Positions 24,463 to 37,395 of a DNA stretch of 64,000 nt are shown piece after piece. Location: assembly GCA_037893245.1 (NCBI GenBank), contig JBAIAA010000025.1, positions 1,550,001 through 1,614,000 on the forward strand. Direction: 5' to 3'. Both the position numbers and the translations under genes were made by a program. This DNA comes from Crossaster papposus (taxonomy: Eukaryota; Echinodermata; Asteroidea; Velatida; Solasteridae). Positions within the stretch are counted from its first letter, which is position 1. Each line of letters starts with the position of its first letter. The notes beneath the pieces are model-generated. The model was given only the letters and a program-made list of their open reading frames with translations, was not told where the DNA came from and ran no database searches.

Positions 24463-25039
24463 TGAAAAATAGTGTAGGATACACCAGAAAAAGAAGGCGC
24501 AGTTGGGTCAAAGTTTACACACAGCAACACATGGACAGCGGTCATAGGCAAGCAACACTGTCTGTTTATTCGTTCAAATCAGGAATAGACACTTGGGTGG
24601 ATGATTACTGCAGGTTTGTGATATAATCAGGAGTACGTGGATGTGTGGGATACGTATAGTTCAACTGGAATACCTGTGGTTCTGGAAATAAACAAATATA
24701 AACCACGTATGAGTTTACTAAAGTGTACCTACTACAGTGCGGCAAGAAGTATGCACCAAATGTACAATGTTCGATAACGATAATTTCCAGCAGATTAGGT
24801 AAATAACTTTGTGCCATAAACATGCTAATTTAACAGAGTAAGATTTAAAATACAATATCATGTATACCTATAATGTATCACAAAAAGGCTGTTTGTACAA
24901 AGTTTACATCTCGTCAATGACGCACAGAAAGGGTAAATCTATGGTAAATTTGAGTGTAATCAAACAGAGGTTTTCTTTTGGCTTGCAACAACGGAACGGC
25001 GAAAACGGGTCTAAAACTCTAACAATTGATTTTCTGACA
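24463..25039 (-). repeat. LTR 4
   Basis: This 577-bp LTR matches LTR 1. Confidence 0.9.
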
Positions 25040-28000
25040 GCCGCCCCCACATTTGGATACTAAATGTGTAAAACACTGAAAGTTTTGTTTCGGTCACTAC
25101 TCATCCTTGGCATCAAGGTTCCGACCACCGTCGTCCTCGTCTTGGCACTTGGGTAACCGGATGAGTCGAGCAACAGGTCTGGTGTACACTCTGTTACCGA
25201 CTCGTACCTGGGCAGCCCGAACACGACCATCTAGGCTAGGGTGTATCTCGCATATTCTTCCGACTGGCCACTGAGCCTGAACAAGCTGGGGGTCTATGAT
25301 CATGACATCATCGCCACAGGTCAGGTCCCTTGCGTCTTTCTGCCACTTTTGCCGGAGTTGCAGGCCAGGCAAAGAGAACTTGATGAAATGTGTCCAAAAC
25401 TGGTCGGCGAGCACTTGGCTATGACGCCATCGTCGTCGTCCCAACAACTCATTGGAGGTGTAGACCACTTAAGGTAGTGATGGATCCAGCCGCCCCACCG
25501 GATCTACATCAGCGGCATTGGCAGAAATGTAGCCCAGGGGCTTGAAATTGAGGATTCCCTCTATTTCAACGAGGAGGGTGTGTAGGACTGGTTCTGTCAC
25601 TGACTGGTCTCCTAGTGCTGTTCGGAGAGCATTTTTAACCGATCTCACTTCTCTCTCCCAGACTCCCCCAAAGTGAGGAGTGTTCGGTGGGTTAAACTGA
25701 AACCGTACCTTCTGTTCAGCTAGCTGCTGGGCGAGAGTAGGCTCCATAGATGAGAATGCATATTTCAGCTCTGCCTCTCCTCCTTTGAAGTTAGTGCCAC
25801 AGTCCGAAAGAAGTTCATAGGGCTTTCCTCGTCGGAAGATGGAGCGTCGAAAGGCCATAAGGAATGCAGCTGTGTCCATGCTATCCAACAGCTCCAAGTG
25901 CACTGCTCGTGTTGTCATGCACTTAAATATGACTCCCCATCGCTTCTATGTTCTGCGGCCTATCTTCACGGTCATAGGGCCGAAAAAGTCAACTTCAGTT
26001 GAGTAAAACACTAGCTTGAGGATCCGGAGTCTGGATGGAGGTAGATCGGCCATCTTAGGTAAATGTACATGTACTTCTGGTTTGGAACGCCATTTGCGGC
26101 ATTCGCCGCACTGACGCTGATGACGGCAGATGGCTTCGCGGCCACCTAACTTCAGCGAGGACGCGTTCAGGACCACAGTACAGGAGTTTGTCATCATAGT
26201 CTTGTATAAGTAACTTGGTTACGTGGTGACTTGGATCAAGAACATTTGGGTGTTTGACATTGTGTGCAAGGCCTTCTGCCCTTCGCAGTCGCCCTCCAAC
26301 ACGGAGAAGTCCGGAAGCTTCCTCATACTCTGGATCGAGCTGTCCCAATCTACTCCCTGAAGGTAGCTCCCTCCCCGACTTCATAGCCTGGACCTCCTGT
26401 GCGAAACAATCTTGCTTGTCAGCAGTGTAACATCCGTCAATATATCGATATTACTCAAATACTCTATACTATTTTGACATCGATATCGCCGATGTCAATT
26501 TTTTTAATCATATCGAAATATCGACATTTCGATGTATCTAAATTTCGATGTTCCTAAATGATATTTAAAACACCGAAAGATTGTCAGATTATCCAGAAAA
26601 TCTCAGGGCTTTAGTATATTAGAAAAGCTGCCGTCTTTATTTGTAGCTTAAAACATTCAAGTAGGCCTATTAAATAAAATACGTTCGACGACCAACTGCG
26701 GTTTGAAGTTGTTCTTTGTGTTTCACCCGCGGCCCGCCGCTATAGTTCACAACCGCTTGCAAAGGAAAAATAGTAAAATCTCAAAAGAAACCAGCCATGC
26801 CGCCCCAGCCTATCGGTTGTTCGAGACGTAACCCTCCCTTGATCTGATAACATTTTGGGGTGGCCAATCACGAGTAGGAAATTGCGGGGAGCGTTCTCTG
26901 CACCCTGCTATTGGCCTAGCAAGCCAGTCTGGATTTCAAGACCGAGCTGTTCATTTGGGGCGCGCCGTCCGTTATCTTGGCTTATTAAGGGCGCCCTTAT
27001 AATAGGGCGCCCTCAATAAGCCCAGATAACGAACAGCGCGCTCCGCGGAACGGAAGCAGCAACCGTAATCATTTCTTATCTTCGTTGTAAAACCATAAAC
27101 ACGAGGGCTGGTGCGATTTGATTTTGTTCGGACCGACAACATGCACGGAGGATCAAGCCGAAAACCGGTATATGCAACGTACCTATTAAACTGTCGGTCT
27201 TCAGTATATTGAGCGCTGTTTTTAGGCTTCATCTTGCACACGGGAAATAATCGATATATCGAGTATACTCGATATTGAATTTCCGATTAATCGATTATTC
27301 TTAAAAAAATGACATCGACGAACGTTGCAGCAGTGTTGACGTACAAGTAGTACCAATCTTCAACATTGGTATTAATCTGGATTTCGCTGACCCGGGTACC
27401 GGCAAATACCTTGTAACGGCACGAGTCGGACTGCAACCAGCGCAGAACTGTGGTGGAGTCGCTTCACAGGATGACCTTCTGGATCGGTAGGGTCAACTCC
27501 TTTCTGAGTAGGTCTGCCAATTGTTCTCATGTGAGCCCTGCTGACAGTTTGAGGCGTGGCATCGAGAGTTGCCGCTTTGGAGCCACCCTGGAGCGGGAGA
27601 GGATGAAGCTGACATGAGTATGTCCCTCTGCATCTTCGGTGCGTAGGTAAGCCACTGAGCCATAAATCTTCTCTCAAGCATCGCAGAAGATGTGGATCTG
27701 TCTGCTTGCAGTGGTAGTGTCAACGTAAGGCGGGGTATGACATCTGGGTAGGTGAAGGAGTGGTAGTCTGCAGAGTTCACTTTCCCATGTACGCCACTTT
27801 GTGAGGATCTCCCCTGATTCGATAGGTTGATCCCAGTCCCTCTTGGCTTTCCACAAGTCCTGGACCATGATTTTTGCACGTGCCGTGAAGGGTGCAAGAT
27901 AACTAATGGGATCGTACTGACTGGCAAGGATCTTGTAGATGGTTCTTATGTTGAGTACTTTGTACTTGATATGCCGATGCTTGTAGCTCAGCTCATCTAA

Positions 28001-30640
28001 ATCGCACCACCAGCAAAGTCCAAGTGTGGCTTCGGGAGAGTCACTTTGACCAAAGATTAGCCGTAGCTCGTAGCCATCTGAGCAGGCCTCTGAAGGTAGA
28101 TTCTCAAGAACCAACGGTATGTTGCTGGCCCACTGACGAATATTAAAGCCACCAGAGGCCAGCAGTTCACGCATCTTTGCTACTATTTTTTTGGCTTCCA
28201 AAGCACTTGGTACGCTGTCGAGGCAGTTGTCCACGTAGAAGGACTGGTTAATGGCATGACAAACATCGTCATTTATATCCTGGTTGTCAAGTACGTGCTT
28301 CTGCAGTGAAAGCTGGCGAAACAAGGGCTGCACGTGGTGCCAAAGGGTAGTACTTGCCATTCGTACACATCTGGTGTCGCCTCTCTTTTGACGTTACGCC
28401 AAATAAACCTCAGTAAGGGCGTGTCTTGAGGAAGAAGTTTCACCTGGTGAAACATAGCCTGGATGTCTCCAGAGATTGCCACTGGGTGCTGCCTAAATCT
28501 GAGGAAGACTCCCAGCAGGGAGGCCCCAAGTGTTGGCCCTAACAAGAGGTGCTAGTTGAGGACCTTTCCATCGTGCTCAAAAGAACGGTCGAACACCAAG
28601 CGGTGCTTCCCATTGTTCTCAACGACACGGTGTGGACAGTACCATGACTCGTCTGTCTGGCTAACTTCTTTATCGGTAAGTATCTTCACATAGCCCGAGT
28701 CGACCAGTTTCTGAATCTTCTCGTTGTGGATCTTGGCAAGATCTGGCTGCTTTTGTAGTTTCCTTTCGGTGTGCTTTAGTCTTGACATGACCACTTCTTT
28801 ACCAGCATGGAAACAAACACTGTCGTTTGCACGAAGAAGACGTGTAGCACAGCACAGTGTTTCTTTGTCATCAACTTGGATTGTCTGGGCTTCGAGTAGA
28901 TCAATTGCTTGCTGGTCTTGTTTTGAACGAGAGGACAATTTCTCGTTACAATAGGGGAGGACATCGGCCTGCCACAGTCGTTGCACATGCTGCATAATTT
29001 CCCTGGTTTCAGGAAAGACTGCAGTTTTGACAATTTCTCGTTACAATAGGGGAGGACATCGGCCTGCCACAGTTGTTGCACATGCTGCATAATGTCCCTG
29101 GTTTCAGGAAAGACTGCAGTTTTGAAGCAATTCTGCTTCTGGAACTGTTCTTTCAGGATCCCGGCGGGCCCTTGGAGATTCCAGCCTAACTGGGTGTTCA
29201 CAGCCACTGGTGCTCCACTTGGTCCACACCTGACAGATTGCCTTGGGATGATGAGTTCTCTGGGTCCGAACCAATCAAGATCAAGGGAACAGCCTTGTTG
29301 ATAGGTGGCAGTGGGACTCCATGTAGATGTGGCCAGCATTTTTGTAAAGTTGGCACTGGATAAGTGTATTCGGAAAGGCGAAGGTTGTCCGCTGTGAATG
29401 CCCCTTGGATAAGGTACTTGACATCTGGGTTCTCGGCAGGTGAAACTCGAAGGTCAATTGATTGGCCTTCACATAGTTCTTGGCGAGTTCTTGGCGAACT
29501 GTGGACAGGAGAATAGAATCCTTTTCCCCGGACAGGTTAAGCTGGAGAGCTGGAGCCAGAACCATCGTACGCATGGAGTCGTCGTCAAGCACAGCGTATG
29601 TTTTGAAACTCCCAGCTGGACCATGAAGGAGAATTTGGACGACCTTCAACATGACATTGTGTGGTCTACGGGGCTGGTCAATGTACACCATCTGTGTCGC
29701 CAGAGAGTATATCTTACTAGCCCCCTGCTGGATGGCTTTGTGCAGCACTGTCAAGTGGAGTTCCTTGCAGTGATTACAAGGCTTCTTTAGCGTACAGTTT
29801 TCTGGTTTGTGGGTACGATCACACTTCCAGCATCGAGTTTTCTGCTTCAGCCATTCGATGATCTGCTGCGATGTGAGTTTCCTGAAGTCTGTGCAGCCGT
29901 TCAGGTAATGTTCGTGGCTGTCACAGCTTGGGCAATAAGCAGTACCCCTATTGAGGTTTGAAGGCGCTGATTGTTGGTAAGGCTTTGACTTTATTTGCCT
30001 TCTATCATCAGTCTGGAAAACTGCTGTAGGGGAACCTTTCTTCCTCAGGAAACGTTTATCTTTGTTGTCCGATCTGTAGCTATCATCCCTGTGGGCAGCA
30101 ACTGCTTGTCCAGCTATGCGCTTGGCTCGGGACTGGACTTCTAGCCAGTTCGCAAGGTCCTGGAAGTTGTATTTTTTGTCAGAATCGGCTTTCAGGATTC
30201 CTCAATTACCTGTCCCGGTAACTGGCTGGTAGTTTACCAAGCAATCTATCAACGTGGGAACCACACTTCAGTTCGTAGCCATGCTCTTCTTCAAGTGAGC
30301 GAAGCATGCCCACCAACGAATGAACAGAGAGGGCGAAATTGTCCAAGGCATCGTGGTCGCCCGGTTTGACATGTTGCATATTTAGGATGAAGCCCAGCTC
30401 ACTCTGAACCAACTCTGAACAGGAGTCTGTATCCCGGTGTTCTTGAGCTGGAGCACCTTTATGACCCTTGGCAGGGATTTTACAACCGACAACAAAGTCA
30501 TCAAGGTGTCCCGGAATTTGTGTTTCCCGAGTTGGTCGCTGATTTTTGATGAAAATCAACTCCTCTGGTACAGGATTGTCAATGTTCTCTTGCTCCATTG
30601 AATCCATAGGTCGCTGTGTGACATCCGGCTCGAAGGACCA
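25040..30640 (-). mobile_element. BEL/Pao internal body, copy 5 (dead)
   Basis: The coding remnant is 25097-30607. I found no private difference. Confidence 0.92.
26428..27327. mobile_element. Nested hAT-like insert, copy 5
   Basis: This is the 900-bp insert at the same site, with the 8-bp flanking duplication. Confidence 0.8.
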
Positions 30641-31217
30641 TGAAAAATAGTGTAGGATACACCAGAAAAAGAAGGCGCAGTTGGGTCAAAGTTTACACAC
30701 AGCAACACATGGACAGCGGTCATAGGCAAGCAACACTGTCTGTTTATTCGTTCAAATCAGGAATAGACACTTGGGTGGATGATTACTGCAGGTTTGTGAT
30801 ATAATCAGGAGTACGTGGATGTGTGGGATACGTATAGTTCAACTGGAATACCTGTGGTTCTGGAAATAAACAAATATAAACCACGTATGAGTTTACTAAA
30901 GTGTACCTACTACAGTGCGGCAAGAAGTATGCACCAAATGTACAATGTTCGATAACGATAATTTCCAGCAGATTAGGTAAATAACTTTGTGCCATAAACA
31001 TGCTAATTTAACAGAGTAAGATTTAAAATACAATATCATGTATACCTATAATGTATCACAAAAAGGCTGTTTGTACAAAGTTTACATCTCGTCAATGACG
31101 CACAGAAAGGGTAAATCTATGGTAAATTTGAGTGTAATCAAACAGAGGTTTTCTTTTGGCTTGCAACAACGGAACGGCGAAAACGGGTCTAAAACTCTAA
31201 CAATTGATTTTCTGACA
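30641..31217 (-). repeat. LTR 5
   Basis: This 577-bp LTR matches LTR 1. Confidence 0.9.
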
Positions 31218-34200
31218 GCCGCCCCCACATTTGGATACTAAATGTGTAAAACACTGAAAGTTTTGTTTCGGTCACTACTCATCCTTGGCATCAAGGTTCC
31301 GACCACCGTCGTCCTCGTCTTGGCACTTGGGTAACCGGATGAGTCGAGCAACAGGTCTGGTGTACACTCTGTTACCGACTCGTACCTGGGCAGCCCGAAC
31401 ACGACCATCTAGGCTAGGGTGTATCTCGCATATTCTTCCGACTGGCCACTGAGCCTGAACAAGCTGGGGGTCTATGATCATGACATCATCGCCACAGGTC
31501 AGGTCCCTTGCGTCTTTCTGCCACTTTTGCCGGAGTTGCAGGCCAGGCAAAGAGAACTTGATGAAATGTGTCCAAAACTGGTCGGCGAGCACTTGGCTAT
31601 GACGCCATCGTCGTCGTCCCAACAACTCATTGGAGGTGTAGACCACTTAAGGTAGTGATGGATCCAGCCGCCCCACCGGATCTACATCAGCGGCATTGGC
31701 AGAAATGTAGCCCAGGGGCTTGAAATTGAGGATTCCCTCTATTTCAACGAGGAGGGTGTGTAGGACTGGTTCTGTCACTGACTGGTCTCCTAGTGCTGTT
31801 CGGAGAGCATTTTTAACCGATCTCACTTCTCTCTCCCAGACTCCCCCAAAGTGAGGAGTGTTCGGTGGGTTAAACTGAAACCGTACCTTCTGTTCAGCTA
31901 GCTGCTGGGCGAGAGTAGGCTCCATAGATGAGAATGCATATTTCAGCTCTGCCTCTCCTCCTTTGAAGTTAGTGCCACAGTCCGAAAGAAGTTCATAGGG
32001 CTTTCCTCGTCGGAAGATGGAGCGTCGAAAGGCCATAAGGAATGCAGCTGTGTCCATGCTATCCAACAGCTCCAAGTGCACTGCTCGTGTTGTCATGCAC
32101 TTAAATATGACTCCCCATCGCTTCTATGTTCTGCGGCCTATCTTCACGGTCATAGGGCCGAAAAAGTCAACTTCAGTTGAGTAAAACACTAGCTTGAGGA
32201 TCCGGAGTCTGGATGGAGGTAGATCGGCCATCTTAGGTAAATGTACATGTACTTCTGGTTTGGAACGCCATTTGCGGCATTCGCCGCACTGACGCTGATG
32301 ACGGCAGATGGCTTCGCGGCCACCTAACTTCAGCGAGGACGCGTTCAGGACCACAGTACAGGAGTTTGTCATCATAGTCTTGTATAAGTAACTTGGTTAC
32401 GTGGTGACTTGGATCAAGAACATTTGGGTGTTTGACATTGTGTGCAAGGCCTTCTGCCCTTCGCAGTCGCCCTCCAACACGGAGAAGTCCGGAAGCTTCC
32501 TCATACTCTGGATCGAGCTGTCCCAATCTACTCCCTGAAGGTAGCTCCCTCCCCGACTTCATAGCCTGGACCTCCTGTGCGAAACAATCTTGCTTGTCAG
32601 CAGTGTAACATCCGTCAATATATCGATATTACTCAAATACTCTATACTATTTTGACATCGATATCGCCGATGTCAATTTTTTTAATCATATCGAAATATC
32701 GACATTTCGATGTATCTAAATTTCGATGTTCCTAAATGATATTTAAAACACCGAAAGATTGTCAGATTATCCAGAAAATCTCAGGGCTTTAGTATATTAG
32801 AAAAGCTGCCGTCTTTATTTGTAGCTTAAAACATTCAAGTAGGCCTATTAAATAAAATACGTTCGACGACCAACTGCGGTTTGAAGTTGTTCTTTGTGTT
32901 TCACCCGCGGCCCGCCGCTATAGTTCACAACCGCTTGCAAAGGAAAAATAGTAAAATCTCAAAAGAAACCAGCCATGCCGCCCCAGCCTATCGGTTGTTC
33001 GAGACGTAACCCTCCCTTGATCTGATAACATTTTGGGGTGGCCAATCACGAGTAGGAAATTGCGGGGAGCGTTCTCTGCACCCTGCTATTGGCCTAGCAA
33101 GCCAGTCTGGATTTCAAGACCGAGCTGTTCATTTGGGGCGCGCCGTCCGTTATCTTGGCTTATTAAGGGCGCCCTTATAATAGGGCGCCCTCAATAAGCC
33201 CAGATAACGAACAGCGCGCTCCGCGGAACGGAAGCAGCAACCGTAATCATTTCTTATCTTCGTTGTAAAACCATAAACACGAGGGCTGGTGCGATTTGAT
33301 TTTGTTCGGACCGACAACATGCACGGAGGATCAAGCCGAAAACCGGTATATGCAACGTACCTATTAAACTGTCGGTCTTCAGTATATTGAGCGCTGTTTT
33401 TAGGCTTCATCTTGCACACGGGAAATAATCGATATATCGAGTATACTCGATATTGAATTTCCGATTAATCGATTATTCTTAAAAAAATGACATCGACGAA
33501 CGTTGCAGCAGTGTTGACGTACAAGTAGTACCAATCTTCAACATTGGTATTAATCTGGATTTCGCTGACCCGGGTACCGGCAAATACCTTGTAACGGCAC
33601 GAGTCGGACTGCAACCAGCGCAGAACTGTGGTGGAGTCGCTTCACAGGATGACCTTCTGGATCGGTAGGGTCAACTCCTTTCTGAGTAGGTCTGCCAATT
33701 GTTCTCATGTGAGCCCTGCTGACAGTTTGAGGCGTGGCATCGAGAGTTGCCGCTTTGGAGCCACCCTGGAGCGGGAGAGGATGAAGCTGACATGAGTATG
33801 TCCCTCTGCATCTTCGGTGCGTAGGTAAGCCACTGAGCCATAAATCTTCTCTCAAGCATCGCAGAAGATGTGGATCTGTCTGCTTGCAGTGGTAGTGTCA
33901 ACGTAAGGCGGGGTATGACATCTGGGTAGGTGAAGGAGTGGTAGTCTGCAGAGTTCACTTTCCCATGTACGCCACTTTGTGAGGATCTCCCCTGATTCGA
34001 TAGGTTGATCCCAGTCCCTCTTGGCTTTCCACAAGTCCTGGACCATGATTTTTGCACGTGCCGTGAAGGGTGCAAGATAACTAATGGGATCGTACTGACT
34101 GGCAAGGATCTTGTAGATGGTTCTTATGTTGAGTACTTTGTACTTGATATGCCGATGCTTGTAGCTCAGCTCATCTAAATCGCACCACCAGCAAAGTCCA

Positions 34201-36818
34201 AGTGTGGCTTCGGGAGAGTCACTTTGACCAAAGATTAGCCGTAGCTCGTAGCCATCTGAGCAGGCCTCTGAAGGTAGATTCTCAAGAACCAACGGTATGT
34301 TGCTGGCCCACTGACGAATATTAAAGCCACCAGAGGCCAGCAGTTCACGCATCTTTGCTACTATTTTTTTGGCTTCCAAAGCACTTGGTACGCTGTCGAG
34401 GCAGTTGTCCACGTAGAAGGACTGGTTAATGGCATGACAAACATCGTCATTTATATCCTGGTTGTCAAGTACGTGCTTCTGCAGTGAAAGCTGGCGAAAC
34501 AAGGGCTGCACGTGGTGCCAAAGGGTAGTACTTGCCATTCGTACACATCTGGTGTCGCCTCTCTTTTGACGTTACGCCAAATAAACCTCAGTAAGGGCGT
34601 GTCTTGAGGAAGAAGTTTCACCTGGTGAAACATAGCCTGGATGTCTCCAGAGATTGCCACTGGGTGCTGCCTAAATCTGAGGAAGACTCCCAGCAGGGAG
34701 GCCCCAAGTGTTGGCCCTAACAAGAGGTGCTAGTTGAGGACCTTTCCATCGTGCTCAAAAGAACGGTCGAACACCAAGCGGTGCTTCCCATTGTTCTCAA
34801 CGACACGGTGTGGACAGTACCATGACTCGTCTGTCTGGCTAACTTCTTTATCGGTAAGTATCTTCACATAGCCCGAGTCGACCAGTTTCTGAATCTTCTC
34901 GTTGTGGATCTTGGCAAGATCTGGCTGCTTTTGTAGTTTCCTTTCGGTGTGCTTTAGTCTTGACATGACCACTTCTTTACCAGCATGGAAACAAACACTG
35001 TCGTTTGCACGAAGAAGACGTGTAGCACAGCACAGTGTTTCTTTGTCATCAACTTGGATTGTCTGGGCTTCGAGTAGATCAATTGCTTGCTGGTCTTGTT
35101 TTGAACGAGAGGACAATTTCTCGTTACAATAGGGGAGGACATCGGCCTGCCACAGTCGTTGCACATGCTGCATAATTTCCCTGGTTTCAGGAAAGACTGC
35201 AGTTTTGACAATTTCTCGTTACAATAGGGGAGGACATCGGCCTGCCACAGTTGTTGCACATGCTGCATAATGTCCCTGGTTTCAGGAAAGACTGCAGTTT
35301 TGAAGCAATTCTGCTTCTGGAACTGTTCTTTCAGGATCCCGGCGGGCCCTTGGAGATTCCAGCCTAACTGGGTGTTCACAGCCACTGGTGCTCCACTTGG
35401 TCCACACCTGACAGATTGCCTTGGGATGATGAGTTCTCTGGGTCCGAACCAATCAAGATCAAGGGAACAGCCTTGTTGATAGGTGGCAGTGGGACTCCAT
35501 GTAGATGTGGCCAGCATTTTTGTAAAGTTGGCACTGGATAAGTGTATTCGGAAAGGCGAAGGTTGTCCGCTGTGAATGCCCCTTGGATAAGGTACTTGAC
35601 ATCTGGGTTCTCGGCAGGTGAAACTCGAAGGTCAATTGATTGGCCTTCACATAGTTCTTGGCGAGTTCTTGGCGAACTGTGGACAGGAGAATAGAATCCT
35701 TTTCCCCGGACAGGTTAAGCTGGAGAGCTGGAGCCAGAACCATCGTACGCATGGAGTCGTCGTCAAGCACAGCGTATGTTTTGAAACTCCCAGCTGGACC
35801 ATGAAGGAGAATTTGGACGACCTTCAACATGACATTGTGTGGTCTACGGGGCTGGTCAATGTACACCATCTGTGTCGCCAGAGAGTATATCTTACTAGCC
35901 CCCTGCTGGATGGCTTTGTGCAGCACTGTCAAGTGGAGTTCCTTGCAGTGATTACAAGGCTTCTTTAGCGTACAGTTTTCTGGTTTGTGGGTACGATCAC
36001 ACTTCCAGCATCGAGTTTTCTGCTTCAGCCATTCGATGATCTGCTGCGATGTGAGTTTCCTGAAGTCTGTGCAGCCGTTCAGGTAATGTTCGTGGCTGTC
36101 ACAGCTTGGGCAATAAGCAGTACCCCTATTGAGGTTTGAAGGCGCTGATTGTTGGTAAGGCTTTGACTTTATTTGCCTTCTATCATCAGTCTGGAAAACT
36201 GCTGTAGGGGAACCTTTCTTCCTCAGGAAACGTTTATCTTTGTTGTCCGATCTGTAGCTATCATCCCTGTGGGCAGCAACTGCTTGTCCAGCTATGCGCT
36301 TGGCTCGGGACTGGACTTCTAGCCAGTTCGCAAGGTCCTGGAAGTTGTATTTTTTGTCAGAATCGGCTTTCAGGATTCCTCAATTACCTGTCCCGGTAAC
36401 TGGCTGGTAGTTTACCAAGCAATCTATCAACGTGGGAACCACACTTCAGTTCGTAGCCATGCTCTTCTTCAAGTGAGCGAAGCATGCCCACCAACGAATG
36501 AACAGAGAGGGCGAAATTGTCCAAGGCATCGTGGTCGCCCGGTTTGACATGTTGCATATTTAGGATGAAGCCCAGCTCACTCTGAACCAACTCTGAACAG
36601 GAGTCTGTATCCCGGTGTTCTTGAGCTGGAGCACCTTTATGACCCTTGGCAGGGATTTTACAACCGACAACAAAGTCATCAAGGTGTCCCGGAATTTGTG
36701 TTTCCCGAGTTGGTCGCTGATTTTTGATGAAAATCAACTCCTCTGGTACAGGATTGTCAATGTTCTCTTGCTCCATTGAATCCATAGGTCGCTGTGTGAC
36801 ATCCGGCTCGAAGGACCA
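31218..36818 (-). mobile_element. BEL/Pao internal body, copy 6 (dead)
   Basis: The coding remnant is 31275-36785. I found no private difference. Confidence 0.92.
32606..33505. mobile_element. Nested hAT-like insert, copy 6
   Basis: This is the 900-bp insert at the same site, with the 8-bp flanking duplication. Confidence 0.8.
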
Positions 36819-37395
36819 TGAAAAATAGTGTAGGATACACCAGAAAAAGAAGGCGCAGTTGGGTCAAAGTTTACACACAGCAACACATGGACAGCGGTCA
36901 TAGGCAAGCAACACTGTCTGTTTATTCGTTCAAATCAGGAATAGACACTTGGGTGGATGATTACTGCAGGTTTGTGATATAATCAGGAGTACGTGGATGT
37001 GTGGGATACGTATAGTTCAACTGGAATACCTGTGGTTCTGGAAATAAACAAATATAAACCACGTATGAGTTTACTAAAGTGTACCTACTACAGTGCGGCA
37101 AGAAGTATGCACCAAATGTACAATGTTCGATAACGATAATTTCCAGCAGATTAGGTAAATAACTTTGTGCCATAAACATGCTAATTTAACAGAGTAAGAT
37201 TTAAAATACAATATCATGTATACCTATAATGTATCACAAAAAGGCTGTTTGTACAAAGTTTACATCTCGTCAATGACGCACAGAAAGGGTAAATCTATGG
37301 TAAATTTGAGTGTAATCAAACAGAGGTTTTCTTTTGGCTTGCAACAACGGAACGGCGAAAACGGGTCTAAAACTCTAACAATTGATTTTCTGACA
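36819..37395 (-). repeat. LTR 6
   Basis: This 577-bp LTR matches LTR 1. Confidence 0.9.
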